DNA of 64,000 nucleotides from Euglena gracilis (taxonomy: Eukaryota; Euglenida; Euglenophyceae; Euglenales): the NCBI GenBank assembly GCA_039621445.1, contig CP154954.1, positions 39,207,816 through 39,271,815 on the forward strand. Reading direction: 5' to 3'. The translations under genes and the position numbers were made by a program. The notes below the pieces were generated by a model. The model was given only the letters and a program-made list of their open reading frames with translations, was not told the origin of the DNA and did not search any database. The number at the start of each line of letters is the position of its first letter. The stretch's first letter is position 1. Shown piece after piece: positions 31,881 through 43,500 of the stretch.

Positions 31881-32430
31881 GTGGTGGAATGGACAGTATT
31901 CCACGGCAGTTTCTGGACATAAGCTACTACGTTGCAAATTCAAAAACCTTTGCAAGCGACATGCAGCGGTCCAACACTTCCTCACCTCTCTGGCCCAAAA
32001 TCCATGCCAAAGAAGAGCAGGTTGATGACAATTTCCGCCCTGGCGATATCTTCATTTCTCGCCTTGCCAGAGAATGCCTGATCCAAAGCGACGTCACCAA
32101 CCGTCACACAAAGACCCAAAGCAAAACTGACCATTTGGCAAGAAACACAAGAAGCAGACAAACACCAGAAATGTGATGAAACTTGTTTGAGACGAGGCTG
32201 GAGTCTCACTCCGTTTTTGCTTGACTCCTTTGGCGGCATGGGACAGCAAGGTCTTTCTCTGATTTCCACTCTGCTTAAAGCCTTGTTAAGGAAGAGATGA
32301 GTTGACCTCAGCGGCGAACCGAAGCAGAACTGTGGCAAGGACTCTCACTCAGCCTGGCCAAAGAAATCTCTAAACAACTGGTTTGGAGCTTCTATCCTAC
32401 AACTATCCTGTCAAATGACACTGACCTGTC
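31880..32430 (+). pseudogene. LINE tail fragment (spacer, second)
   Basis: The frame 31889-32176 holds VDDNFRPGDIFISRLARE and DVTNRH. After a TGA the next frame reads DETCLRRGWSLTPFLLDSFG and ISTLLKALLRKR to about 32300. These are the same two terminal LINE blocks as at 14170-14442, from a different member of the group. No RT domain is present. Confidence 0.65.
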
Positions 32431-32854
32431 TTCCGGTTGTCACCGCCCATATTCCCATTAAACACTTTTGCTAACCACCTTTCACCCCTTCATGGAACCT
32501 TGTTGGCACACGGCAACACAAAGAAAAAGTCAGGCTCCGTGGGTGCAGAGCTTGTTGCTGCTGTCAACTGTTTGGAGTTCGCCAAACTGTGTCAACGTCG
32601 GCAAACTTCTTATCCTGTGCCGGATGCTTTCTTTGTTGTCTGTACGGGACGGGACCTGGAACCCTGCCTGTTGTTCGACGAGGCGAGCGTCATTGAACAT
32701 TGTGTGACTCAACGTGGCCAGCAGTCGTGAACTTTATTCGTTTCAGGGAATCGTTCAGCAACCTCTTTTCATACGTGATTGAATGCCGTCGCTCGGGCAT
32801 TAACCACAACCCAGGGAGTAATGTTGCCTTTCTTAGTGCGCCAATTCCCCTAGT
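32431..32854. other. No recognised gene (spacer)
   Basis: A plus-strand frame at 32437-32730 is open for 97 codons but resembles nothing I know. No repeats were seen. Confidence 0.35.
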
Positions 32855-33433
32855 TCAACGAGATGTTTTCGCGTTCCTTGGAGCGCGAACGCGCGGAGAA
32901 GGCAGTGTCAAAGGTGGTTCGGCCTCCATCTGACGTGTTGCAGCCTGAAGAGTTGGACCAGTTGCTGAAGGGGTTGAACTGGTCCAGCGCTTATGAGACG
33001 CAACAAACCTGGTGGTGGGGTTCACCACCGGCCTCCGCAGCGAGCATGATGTCGTAGCCCAGTGGGGTATAATCAACAGACAGGTTAGGTCTGGACTTAA
33101 CATTAATCTTTGAGCCCATTGGGGAGTTGTGATCCAGTGAGGGTTTGCATAAACTGGAGGGAGACCCTTTAAATCTGCCCTCAAGTCATCCACCAGCAAA
33201 GCTCCTTGTTGTAGATAGCGACAAACGAACTTGGGGAACTTTTTGTTGCTGGGTGTGCAAAACATGTACACCTCTGGGGGTTTTTCCTTTGTTAAATTTT
33301 TCAGAATTTTGTGAAATATGTTCATGTTCAGGGTATAATTCCCTGGTTCATTTTGTTCCCTGGTCAAGAGTGTGCAAATTGCTCCTTTGTGCGTGCCCAC
33401 ACCACCTGCAAATTGATCTGTTTTTCCTGGCAA
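32855..33433 (-). pseudogene. DIRS/Dam-like domain fragment (spacer)
   Basis: A 192-codon minus-strand frame. From its start it gives a segment like the end of RNase H and its linker (GNYTLNMNIFHKI), then VYMFCTPSNKKFPKFVCRY, LVDDLRADL, VYANPHWITTPQWAQRL and CLLIIPHWATTS. This matches the DLFAT..N..F / D-L / NPPW / P.W order of the DIRS/Dam-like domain, with the catalytic-type motif as NPHW. It is divergent from the three other Dam-like versions in the window. Upstream RNase H and RT are not visible, so the copy is truncated. The C-terminal third reads as ordinary tail sequence. Confidence 0.5.
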
Positions 33434-33949
33434 TGATACAGCAGGGGTTTTTTAAGATGCAATTTAGGTGTGGCTTTTTGCCGACCCATCTTGTTAAATA
33501 ACTGACAGCCACTTGGCTACAACATGAAGTACAATTGTTTGTTTTGGTTTCGCCAAAGATTTTAAACAGTTTCCACTGCAGCCTGCACCCCTTTGTGATT
33601 GATATGAAGGACATGCAGGTCCCTCCAAAAATCCTGCACCTTTTGGCCTGAATGTTTGTCCAGCCCCCCCCCCCCCACTGCCAGGTGCTGCGGAACCCTC
33701 TTGGTCGTGCCGCACAATTACAATCTTGGGAGGAGAAGCAAGAAAGATAAAAGCACCAGAACTATGATGCTGCTTACCACAAAACCCAGAGGGTGGCCAC
33801 TTTGGGGGGGGGTGAGGATATGCAGGTTATGGGGAATTCTGGCAGTAGAGTTTGGTCATTTTGCCACCCCCCCCCCCCTATGCTGACGTTCACCGTTTAA
33901 AAACGTGCTCAGCCCGCCAAATGCCGGCCCTGAACTTACTGGTCATGAA
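33434..33949. other. No recognised gene (spacer)
   Basis: Contains two poly-C tracts (about 33665-33679 and 33867-33879) and a G-run near 33804. No coding sequence was recognised. Confidence 0.4.
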
Positions 33950-34044
33950 CACGTTTTCCATTAGGGAATCTGTTGCAATGACACGTCTTCCATTAAGGCA
34001 TCTGTTGGCAGGCACGTTCTCCATTGGGGCATCCCTGGCAACGC
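33950..34044 (+). repeat. Three tandem 31-32 bp repeats
   Basis: CACGTTTTCCATTAGGG, CACGTCTTCCATTAAGG and CACGTTCTCCATTGGGG begin units at 33950, 33982 and 34013. From 34045 to 34572 nothing else is recognised. Confidence 0.65.
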
Positions 34045-34652
34045 CAAACAAGAAGCAAAAATCGCTTTCATGAAAAATTGGCGAGTGGGTGATAAGCCGG
34101 GTGGTCCTTAACGAGTGAGGCAGGTCAGGGGCACTCTAAAACTCAACAGAAGGCTAGGCTGCCTTGGAGCACTCCGAAACGGAGTGGCGGACATCAGGGA
34201 ACACAACGCGCTTTACACAAAAAAGAGCCATACTTTTGGTGACCGCCGCAAATCTTGGCAATGAAAATGATATGCCAAACCACTGTAACCCCTGTGTGGA
34301 ACCAGTTCCTTCAATCTCCAGCTCACTCAAAACGGTGGCGCCAATTAATGTCAACCAGGCAGCCAGGCAGCAAAGGTTCTGCAGGTACCCCCCCCCAATG
34401 GGGTCTGTTCACCAACTGCTGTGGGAGGAGATGCGCCCCCAAGGTGGAAATATGGCCTGCTTGATTATGTCAGGCAAGTATTACAATCCCAGGAAGTTTC
34501 GATGTCCTTTATCGACACTTACATAAAAAATGTGGAAAACGTCACGAGATATGACTCAGCACTGAGGGCTTTGGTGTTGGGGTTGGCGCGGGGTTGTTGG
34601 GGGTGGCGACGTGTCGGCATCTGTGACAGAGCGCTGGGCTATGCGACATGCG

Positions 34653-35417
34653 TCACTCCATCCCCCTCAAGCAACTCTCTCACATCCACAGCCAGGTCCG
34701 TTTCTTACAATATTGGACCACATCTTTGTTGGTTCGGAGGAAGAAGTGGTTCAAGGGTTCCCACTGAGTGTCAGACGGGTCCCAGTTTTTCCACTGAATC
34801 AAAAATTGAAGTTTTCCGTCTTTTCTGCGGTGGTTCAGCACTTTGTCAACCTCCCATTTATCCGGGCCAACCTCCAACTCCTGTGCTTTGCCCGACCAAA
34901 AGTAGAGGGGGACAGGGGTTTTGTTGTAGTGGTCTCCCACGTGGGGTTTGAGTTGTGAACGGTGGACAGGTTGTCGGTTTCCAGGTCGTAGTTCAACCAC
35001 CTAGGAGTGTTGTCCTACCCGTTCCAACACCACCGCAGGTCCTTTCCACTTCGGTTCGAGTTTGTCGGTGCCAGGTTTTCTTTCGGGTTGATACCAGACT
35101 TTCGAGCCGATTTCCAACGCAGGTGGTTCTCTGCGTTTTCTGTTCACCGTTTCAGCCCGTTCACGCTGTTTTTCGTTCAGGGCCAGGCTCACCCACTGGT
35201 CTTGTTCTTTCATCCTTCCCAAGAACGCTGTGGCCCCTTCCGCTTCCCTTTGTGGTTGATATGGCAATCCCGCCAACGGTATGTGCCTGCCAAACACAAT
35301 TTCGTACGGTGACAGTCCCGTTTCACCTTGGACGTCGTGTAGGGCCTTCAAGGCGTTCGGTAGGAGTTCAACCCAGGGTACCCCTGCCCGTACGCCACAC
35401 GGATACGTACAGTGCAC
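34653..35417 (-). pseudogene. Integrase C-terminus with chromodomain, right copy
   Basis: Two frames, 35417-35001 and 35000-34680, mirror 27050-27694. The first has IVFGRHIPLAGLPYQPQREA and the GPY/F-like WKGPAVVLERVGQHS. The second has the chromodomain WEVDKVLNHRRKDGKLQFLI. Frame changes at about 35000 and near the end (VQYCKKRTWLWM) are private to this arm. Confidence 0.8.
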
Positions 35418-36180
35418 AATGTTTTCACCAACCGGCTGTCAATTGGGAGCCCCGGTCGGAGCTCACCACCGAGGGTATCCCAAAAATTACCCACTGTTTG
35501 TACATTTCCTTTCCAACCTTTTCCGCTGCGAGTCCCTTGGCCAGGTGGGAGGTTGCAACCATCCACCCACTCAGCCTGTCCACACACAACGCCAACGTGT
35601 CATATTTTTTCACTTCAAAGGTCGTTTCAGGTAGAGAGAACAGAACGATAGCAACACTGTCCATGAGGTGTGCATGAATCGGTGTCGGTTCAATGGGGCA
35701 CTTGCATGGTAGGTGGCTGGGTTCTGTTGCTTGGCAGGTTTCACACATGGTCATCATTTTGCCTGTCAGTTTTTTTGCATCCTGGTGGTCCGCAAACACA
35801 AACCACCTTCCCATCTGGTCCCAAAGTTGGGCTGACCCTGGGTGCCCGGCTGTTTCGTGATGTTCCCGAATTACGTTTCCAGTCAACCCGCTTGGTACAC
35901 ACAGGAGACCGTTTTTGAAGAGCCTGCCGTTGTCGAATCGGTACCCGTCAGGCCAGTTTTTGAACCCCGTTTCCTTCAGGTCCTTGAGCACAGGTCCCCA
36001 CCTTGGGCAACTTTCGTACTCGTTCTTCCATTCCCTGTCCATCACCCCTTTCGGTTCCCCCTGTTGAAGCTCCGGGGCGTGCACTCCGCTTGATGGAGGT
36101 CCAACGGGTGTCCCCGTTGAGGATGACGCACCTTGCGCGTCCTTTTGTTTTGTTGAGTCGTTTGTTGTTAGGGGTTCCAC
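35418..36180 (-). pseudogene. Ty3 integrase core, right copy
   Basis: 251 codons mirroring 26077-26916. The zinc module HHETAGHPG...CETCQ and the second-acid block SSDRGSQL are intact. Then about 90 bp are deleted relative to the left arm, removing the HHQANGRAE block with the catalytic Glu; the sequence jumps from VAYGQGYPG to LNSYRTP. The copy therefore cannot be active. Confidence 0.8.
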
Positions 36181-36218
36181 AGGGTCCTCTTCCAGGGGTC
36201 TTCGCCTTGGTGTATTCC

Positions 36219-37320
36219 TCAGTGGATGGTCCCTCGGCCGTGTTTGGATTTTCTGGGGTTTTTTTTTTGTTGGTCTGGTCGGATCATGTTTCCTGCCTCA
36301 TCCGTGGTCTCCCTTGGGGTTGCTTCTGCAGTTTTTTGCTTGGTTCCACCACAGTCGCTTCCTTCACAACCCACTTCTTTGACGTTTTTGCAGGTTTTTG
36401 TGGTGTTTTGAATTTTTTGAGGGGTGTCACCGTTTTCCGTTGAACCAGGCACTGTGGGCGAATCTTCACCCGTTTTGGCTCCCCCCCTTGTTGTGACTGC
36501 CACAGTGACGGGTTTTTGAAGTTGTTTTTGTGCCTGTGCCAGGTCTGCCACGTTGATCACCATACAAGTTTTCTGTTCCTTTTCCTCCTATTTGATGATT
36601 TCTTTCATGAGTCGGTCGTCCTCCTCACTCCCGTGGATACTCACGTCGGCGAATGCCTGTGTGGCGGGGTAGGCCCACCTACTCAAGGCATCGGCGACCG
36701 TGTTGCCTTTGCCAGGTACGTATGCTACGGTTATGTCGAACTGCGAAAGCAGTTCGTGCCACCTAGCCCTACGTCCAGCTGGTCCACTGAGAGTGTCCAG
36801 AACCTCCGTTGCCCATGCCTCAATGCACTTGTGGTCCGTCAACACCAGTACCGGTTGCATTCCTATCCAGGAAGCCCATTTTTGCAGGGCCAGGATCACT
36901 GCGTAGGTCTCCTTTTCCCTAGGAGACCACGAGCGAACCTGCCCAGGTGTCAGCTTTCGTGAACAGAAAGCTACGGGTACTGTTTTTTTGGTCATGGCTG
37001 TTGTTGGTTCTGGTTTTTCTGGAGTGTCCTCCCCAAATTGTTCCAGAGCCGCACCTACGGCTCTGCCACTTGCAACCACCCTGAGTATGAACGGTTTGTC
37101 TGGGTTCACCGTTTCCAGATTGGGGCTTCTGAGCAGTTTTTCTTTGATGGTCTGAAAAGCGGTTCGTTCCTTTTCACCGAAAAACACAGGTGTCAGGCTT
37201 CCTTTCTTTCCCTGTCCCTTTTTCACTTTCAGTTTTTCCATCAGGCCTGCAGCCAATTCCGCGTACCCTGGAGTGTATGAGGCATAATAGTTTGTGAATC
37301 CCAGGAATGCCCGTAGGGCT
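36219..37320 (-). pseudogene. Ty3 RNase H and following linker, right copy
   Basis: The RNase H frame is 37256-36588 (222 codons), with the same ACFSRKLT-type block (AFCSRKLTPGQ), SPREKETYA, LTDHK and NTVADALSRW motifs as the left copy. A TAG at 36588 interrupts it just after EIIK, and the lysine/threonine-rich linker continues at 36563-36219. The RT connection block (LRAFLGFTNYY type) precedes at about 37260-37320. Confidence 0.8.
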
Positions 37321-37419
37321 GTGACCGTTTTTGGTTCCTTTCATTTTTACAAGGCCCTCAGTTTTCCAGGTGCTGGTTTTCGTTGTCAACCACCCAGCAA
37401 ATGTCCACAGAGTTCAACC

Positions 37420-38288
37420 TCTTTCACGAAAAATTTGCATTTCTTGATGTCTGCCACGGTGTTACTGTTTTTCCAGTGCCTCCATCACCCTTCTGATGTC
37501 CTTGTCGTGTTGTTCGAGGGTTTTGTCTTCTGACCCCTGCCATACGGTTCCTACGATTATGTCGTCCACGTAGGGGTTTGCAATGTCCTGTACCTCCTCC
37601 AGGCTGTACTCGACCACCCTCTGGAAAATCGGTACACCGTTTTTCATTCCCATGAACACCACTCTCCACTGTTTTGTTGCCTTAGGTGTGCTGCAGCAGG
37701 TGTAGGGTCTGGACTCTGTTCTCAGTGGCACCTGATGGAATGCGTCTATGAGGTCCAGTACACTATACATGGCCCGTTGTCCTTGTTGAACTAGGATGTC
37801 TTCTATCCCAGGCAGGGGATGGGCATCTGTGATTGTTGCCTCGTTCAGTGCTCTGAAATCCACCACGCCTCTCCACTTTCCACCTTTTTTGGCCACCGCA
37901 AACGTGGGGCTGGACCAGTCACTCCTCCCGTCTTCCACTTTCAGGTCCCTAACCCATTCGTCCACCATGTCGATGAGTGCGTTCTCCTGTCATGTGGATG
38001 GGTCTTTGCTTTTTTGCCACTGTTCCAGGTTTCAGCTCAATCTTTCCAAATCCCAGTGGTCCGCGTTCTGGGGGGTCTGGGTAGATTTTGTCTTGCAAGA
38101 CCACTCCTTCATAGTCCTGCCGCAGGTTTTTCACCAGTTCAGCCACCTTTTCACCTTGTGTTTCATGTCCTTCTGGCAGCACCACAACACGGTGTACCCT
38201 GTCAGATTTCTTTGCCAATTTCTGAAGTTGTTTAGCCAGTGTTTCCAGTGCTGTTTCGTCTTCGAACAGTCTTTCCTCGTCCTGGCCC
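37420..38288 (-). pseudogene. Ty3 reverse transcriptase, right copy
   Basis: The N-terminal part is at 38218-37949; the palm is one clean 168-codon frame at 37968-37462 with VDELV-type start, SDWSSPTFAVAKKGGKW, VDFRALNEATITDAHPLPGI, YSVLDLIDAFHQ, MGMKNGVPIFQRV and YVDDI. It is better preserved than the left palm, which has an extra frameshift before VDFRAL. The frame break at about 37968 and the stop after EALEKQ are shared with the left arm. Confidence 0.85.
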
Positions 38289-38290
38289 TC

Positions 38291-38836
38291 TTAAGCAGGA
38301 ATCTGAAAATTCATTGCCCGCACTGCCGAAATGTTTTTCTGAATTTGGTGTATTTTAGGTTCCCTGTGTTTTTGTTCCTTCAGCTGGTGCCAACTGGACA
38401 GCAGCCGCAGGGGTTCACCTATGAGGGCTAGTGATTGTAGGTGTGGGAAAACCCCCAGTTGGTGTTGTTCCATCCACGGATACCCGAGGATGGCAACCAC
38501 TTGGATGTCGGCATCATGGAATGTTCCAATGGTGGAACACTCCCTTGTCCTGTCCGTGTTGTGCACCCTTGATGAAAACTGCAGTTCCACTGTGACTTCG
38601 TGTAGTCCTTCTTCCATCCTTGTTCCGTCCGCTGTGATCATGGCCAGGGGTTTTTGTGAACGACTGAAGTTTTGTTGGGGAATCAGGTTCTTTTCCACCA
38701 GGTTTGCCTGTGCTCCCGTGTCAATCAGGGCCTGTAGGAACGTTTTTTTGCCGTCTGGCAAAACAGCACGGACTTCGATGAGGAGTTGTTTTGCTTTTTT
38801 TCTGCTGATGGCCTGCCCCAGCAGGAGTTTGGACAC
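38291..38836 (-). CDS. Retroelement aspartic protease, right copy
   Basis: 181 codons with ALIDTGAQANLV and VVAILGYPWM; DAILG of the left arm is VAILG here. It overlaps the upstream methyltransferase frame by about 110 bp in the -1 phase, as in the left arm. It ends IPA-TAA, in frame with the RT N-terminus. Confidence 0.8.
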   Translation of the reverse strand: MSKLLLGQAISRKKAKQLLIEVRAVLPDGKKTFLQALIDTGAQANLVEKNLIPQQNFSRSQKPLAMITADGTRMEEGLHEVTVELQFSSRVHNTDRTRECSTIGTFHDADIQVVAILGYPWMEQHQLGVFPHLQSLALIGEPLRLLSSWHQLKEQKHREPKIHQIQKNISAVRAMNFQIPA

Positions 38837-40158
38837 CGGTTCACACAGTCGTTTTTGAAGCCGAATGTTTTGGTCTGGATCTGTTTTGTCAGTTGAATCT
38901 GGGTTTGGCTGTTGACCTGTCGGGTTCTGGTCTGGGCTGTGAGAGCATGTTTTGTCGTGCAGTCTGGGCAGGGCTGGGCTGCTGCAGCGGTGGTTGCTGC
39001 GCGGCCTGGGCTTGGCTGGTTTGCCGTAGTTCGTGGAACCCCGCCAGGTCCTGAATCAGTTTGTCTGGGATCCTGAATTTTTTTGAAGGCTGGGATGTTG
39101 TGTTTGTTGCTGAGTTTCACCAGGTGACCACCACCGTTCGGGCCCAGGTTTTTGCAGGTTTTTCCGTCACACCGTTTTGCTGGTACCTGCAGGATGTCAG
39201 GGCTGCCCCAGATTCGTGTTGGTTTTTTGTAACCCAAGTCAGTGTATTGACAGTAATCCACGTCAACGTACGGGTACGGTTTCATGTCATCTCGTTTTCT
39301 CAGGTATCCGTACCTTGGGTTTTCCAACAACCATTTTTGCGGCTGCGGAAATTCCACAATTTCCAGGGCTTTCTTTGCAAGGCTGTCTCCTTTTTCCAGG
39401 TTTCTGGGTCTTGTCGTCAGGGCAATGCTGAATTCTGTGCAGGGAACCCCACACACCACCGTGTGAAAGTCACCAGGTTTGAAATGTTTCCTGAAGTCCC
39501 AGTCCAGTACGTCCACCTGGTAATCCGCTTTCCACCTGGGGTCTGAATCCACTGTCACCACCTCGAAACCCATTTCGTCATACACCTTGCTGACTGACTT
39601 TGTTCCACAGAACAGGTCCAGCATTTTCGGTTTCAGTTTTTCTGCTGTGGCCCGTTCTGGTGTCGCTGTGGCTGCCTCCTGCACTTTTCTGATGTGTTTC
39701 TGTTGTTTTTCAGTTGCCAAACCGGTTTTTTGTTCACCACCCTCCACCTGGTCCTCCACTGGCGGGTACTCGTTGGCTGTGCCGAACCTCACCTTGGATG
39801 TCGGGTGTAGGGGGGTGAAATGTTTGTGGAAACCTGGTAGGTACTTGCACCGTGTTTTGTGTCCGCATACCAAAAACACTTCCACGGGCCACGGTATTTC
39901 CCTGCTTTTCTTGTCACCCTGTCCGAACAGTTTTGTTTTCGCTGAAATGAACATTGACATCACTGCCAGTTTTTTGATTTCTCCGTACCACTTTCTGTGA
40001 ACCCATCTGGGTACCATGAGGAGTGCATGGGCCTCGTCTGTTTGAATTTTTCTCACCACCTGTGAAGTTTTGCTGAATGGGAAGTTCATCCACAGCAGTT
40101 TTCCGTGCCAGTCTTTCTCAAATGCGTCTGTGCCCTCAGGGCTGCCCGATGCCACCAT
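38725..40158 (-). CDS. Fused Dam-like and C5 methyltransferase-like region, right copy
   Basis: One uninterrupted 477-codon frame, the best evidence that the two modules belong to one polyprotein. Residues about 5-60 give the C-terminal half of the DIRS/Dam-like domain (TDAFEKDWHGKLLWMNFPFS, ALLMVPRWVHRKWY). From about residue 179 comes the C5 methyltransferase: LDLFCGTK, GVPCTEFS (catalytic Cys about 240), LLENP (Glu about 279) and DVDYCQYTDLGYKKPTRIWG. The tail is glutamine/proline-rich and ends 110 bp inside the protease in another phase. The apparent start ATG lies within the Dam-like domain and comes from a frame change, so it is not a genuine start; the N-terminal half is at 40271-40086 in the neighbouring frame. 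Both stops that interrupt the left copy here are absent. Confidence 0.82.
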   Translation of the reverse strand: MVASGSPEGTDAFEKDWHGKLLWMNFPFSKTSQVVRKIQTDEAHALLMVPRWVHRKWYGEIKKLAVMSMFISAKTKLFGQGDKKSREIPWPVEVFLVCGHKTRCKYLPGFHKHFTPLHPTSKVRFGTANEYPPVEDQVEGGEQKTGLATEKQQKHIRKVQEAATATPERATAEKLKPKMLDLFCGTKSVSKVYDEMGFEVVTVDSDPRWKADYQVDVLDWDFRKHFKPGDFHTVVCGVPCTEFSIALTTRPRNLEKGDSLAKKALEIVEFPQPQKWLLENPRYGYLRKRDDMKPYPYVDVDYCQYTDLGYKKPTRIWGSPDILQVPAKRCDGKTCKNLGPNGGGHLVKLSNKHNIPAFKKIQDPRQTDSGPGGVPRTTANQPSPGRAATTAAAAQPCPDCTTKHALTAQTRTRQVNSQTQIQLTKQIQTKTFGFKNDCVNRCPNSCWGRPSAEKKQNNSSSKSVLFCQTAKKRSYRP

Positions 40159-40505
40159 TGCGAGAATCTTTTGTTTTTTTCCGTTGCAAAGGCATCCAGC
40201 TGGGGCTGGACTCCGAAGTGTGAGAGAATTTCCGTCATTTTATCTTCCTTCACGTGGTAGTTTTCAGACACCCACCGTGAAGCCGCTCTGCCGAACCTGC
40301 AGCTGACCTGTTCCCTTTTCGGTCCTGGGCTGTGGAGTCGTTTTTTTGTCAGGATGTTTTTCTTTTGAGGTTTTTTCTTACCTCCCTTAACCAGTGTGTA
40401 TGACCGCTGCGGCTCTGGACCTGGTTCCCTTGTTTTGTCTAGTTGTTTCGGTTGTGTCTGCAGAGAGTCGCCACCCTCGTCCCCTACCCTCAGGCAGCAG
40501 CCCCT
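40159..40505 (-). pseudogene. Start of Ty3 pol with Dam-like N-terminal half, right copy
   Basis: Runs in frame from the TGA at 40508-40506 through a basic linker to FGVQPQLDAFATEKNKRF (about 40215-40160). This arm preserves the DAFAT motif that the left arm has changed to DAIEKK. A -1 frame change near 40160 leads to the 477-codon frame. Confidence 0.6.
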
Positions 40506-40508
40506 TCA

Positions 40509-43500
40509 CTTCCGTTCTGCATTTTGAACTGGGTGCCAGCGATTGCTGGAGGCTGCTTCTGCCTTTGGCTGTCCCCGTGGCTGGTTGGCTGGCCCCTGTG
40601 AATTGGTTTGTTGTGGCTGTGGTTCAGTTTTCGTTACTGCTGGCTGTGGCTGTGGCTGCCCTGTACCTTTTCCTTTCCCGCTCCCTTTCCCAGAATCGTA
40701 TCCTTTCCCAGAGTTGTATCCCTTTCCGGAATCGTAGCCCTTGCCGTAATTCTGATTCAAGTTCTGGTTCTGGTTCCAGTTTTGGGTTGAACCCCAGTTT
40801 TGACATTTCTTCTTTCCTTTGCCTTTGCCTTAGTCGTTCTGTCTCCAGTGTTACCAGTTGGTGTATCGTCCCTGGCCAGGCTGTTCTGAAACTGCCATGG
40901 GCACCTGCTGGCGTGGAGAGGGGGGTCTTGTTTTTTCAGGTGTTGTGGTTCGAGGTCCAGGGGAGTTGGGTCGGGATCTGGAAGGTGGTGTCCGACTTCT
41001 GGATTTTGTTTTTTCCTCCTCCTTGACTTCCCTAACGTTACCCCTGCGGTCCATCGACCGTGATCTGTTTTCACGAGGTTGGTTCTGCCAGCCGTTGTAC
41101 CCTTTACCTAGGGAGTCTGACTGTTGTTGGCACCTGAGTTCAGTTTCCACCCGTTCGAACAGTTCGTCCAGAGTCAGTCTGGCTTGCACCTGTGTGAAGT
41201 GTGGTTTGTGTCCAGTCAGCAGCGTTGAACCGTTTTTCATCAGGAGCAGTTCAGCAGCTCTGCTGCTGTGCAGATGGATTCTGAAGTTTTGTCCGTCTCG
41301 TGCCACCTGAAAATTCTCACCTGTACCCACAGTTGCTGCCACCAGGTCACGAACGGCTTCCGTCGTTGCATCTGGGATCGTAATGTTCGTGACCCCTTTC
41401 GGTTTCAGTGTTGGTCTGTCCTGATTTCTGCGGTCCTGTTCCCTGATGCAGCTTCTGCGTTGTGTTTCAGGCATTTTTTCAGCCACCGGGCTGTAAGCGT
41501 CTTCCTCTGATGGGTTTTCCAGCCTGCTGTAGAGGAGTTTGAAATGGGCATCAAACTCCCTCCACGCTTCCAGTGTAAGTTTTCCTTCCGTTTTTGGTCT
41601 CAGGTTTTTCAGTTCGTCTTTGATGGCTGATTGCGTGTCTCCACCGTATTTCTGCTGGCGCACCCAGTTCCAAAATTCCTGGAATTTTATTTTCTCACCG
41701 CGTTCCTGTCTGCGTTGTAGTTCCAGTTTACTGGCACTGTCCAGGCTGCTCTCCAGCAGTGACAGTTTCAGGTCATCAGTCACGGACCCCTGACTGGCTG
41801 ACACACGTTGCAGGTGCATTGGAAATTTCACGGCAAAATCTACGAAATTCCCCTGCAGTGTTGGTCTTACCAGGTTTTTTTTTTTTTTCTCGCACACTGG
41901 ACCCAGCAGCAGCCCGAAGGGTGCCGTCGGGGCCGTTGCAACCGGTGCCACCACTGTTTCCTCTCCTATGTGATGGATGGCAGTTTGGGTAGACCCCACC
42001 TGGGGTCCCACCCAGGTTGTTGTGGCTGTTTTCTGAGTTTCTGTTTCGTCTGCCCACATGAACAAGCCCCGAGTCCGGAACTGTGGGTTTTGTTGTGTCG
42101 TCACTGGCTGTTGATTCTGCTGCGTCGGCTGGGTTGGCTGTGGTGCAGGGCTTGTCGGGTTCGTCGGGAGTGCTGGGCTGGTCGGCACTGCAGTCGGTCG
42201 TTGTTCCGTTTGTCGAGTCAGTTGGGCAATTAAAGGTGTCAAGGCAGTCTTTTTTTCTTTGCTGGATGAGCTGCCCCACCATGGAAGCCGAGTTAACGGT
42301 CCCCAGTGTTGCAGCTACTCCTTCCATTTTTGGGTGTGGTGTTTCAGCACCCCAGTGCTGGCTGCTCTGGCTGAACGTACCTGTGAGGGGTTGTGGGGTC
42401 CCCGCCCCCGTTTGACAGGCCTGGGGTTCTGGGGTCCCCGTCCTTTGGCTTCCTACGGTCTGGCCCCTCAGGGCTGGCGGTGGCTGGGCCAGGGGTTGTG
42501 GGGTCCCTGCCCAGTGGGCTGGCCCCTCGAGGCTGGCGGCAGGTTCTGGGGTTGTGCGGTCCCTGATCCCCGTTGGCCCGCGGCCCTGTCTGTCCCCTGG
42601 GTGGGCTGTTCCGTTCGTTGGGCTGTCGTGGCTTCCCCTGGCTGTCCAGCCTGGGTCCTCGCGGGAGGCCCACTGGTCGGGGGGCCGGCCCCTGTCTCCG
42701 GCCCGAAGGCCCCTGTGCAGGCTTGGCGAGAAGAAATGCTGAAATTTTCAAAAAGGTTGGGTATTTCAGCCAGGCTAGGGCTGGGGTTTGTGATTTGCTG
42801 GGTGTTTTCCCTTTCCAGTTTTCCGGTCAGGTACTCAGTCGTTTTTGTCACTGTGCTGTGTTTTCTGTCCAGGGTCACCAACTGTTCTGTCCACCGTTTC
42901 TGCTGTGTTTGCAGTTCCGTGGTCAGAGCATGTAAGTGCTGCGGGATGCTGTTGTCCTGGGTTTCCCGTTCTGCCGTTTTTTTTGTCAGACCAGCCAGTT
43001 TTGCTTCCATTTGACCGACCCTGGTTGTCATTGAGCTAGTGGCAGATGTCATTTCCAGCCATTTAGCTTGTTCCGCTGTGGCATGTGTTCCCGTCTTAAT
43101 GGCACCTTTCTGCAGTCCACCCAGCAGTTTTTGAGTCGTTTGGGCTGTTTCGTCCACCTTGTGACCCAGGCTGCCGACCTCCAGGTTCAGTCGTTCAGTG
43201 CGTTGCTTGTGTTTTTCTTCGTTGGAGGTCAGGTTTTCCACCTGTCGTTTCAGTCTGCCGATTTCCTCGTTCAGCTGTGTAACCTGCTGTTGCTGATCTG
43301 GTATTTTCTGCAGTTCGACCATTTTTTTGTGCAGGTAATCACAGTTTTGAATGGTGTTGTTGTTTTTGTTTCCTGCTGATGAACCCGTCCTGCTAGATTT
43401 CCGATTTCACTGCCCATGTCCTTCTGAATTCTTTCCACCACACTGCTGATTTCGCCTCTGAGGTTTTCAACCTTTCTGAAAACTGTTGCCACAGTTTCGT

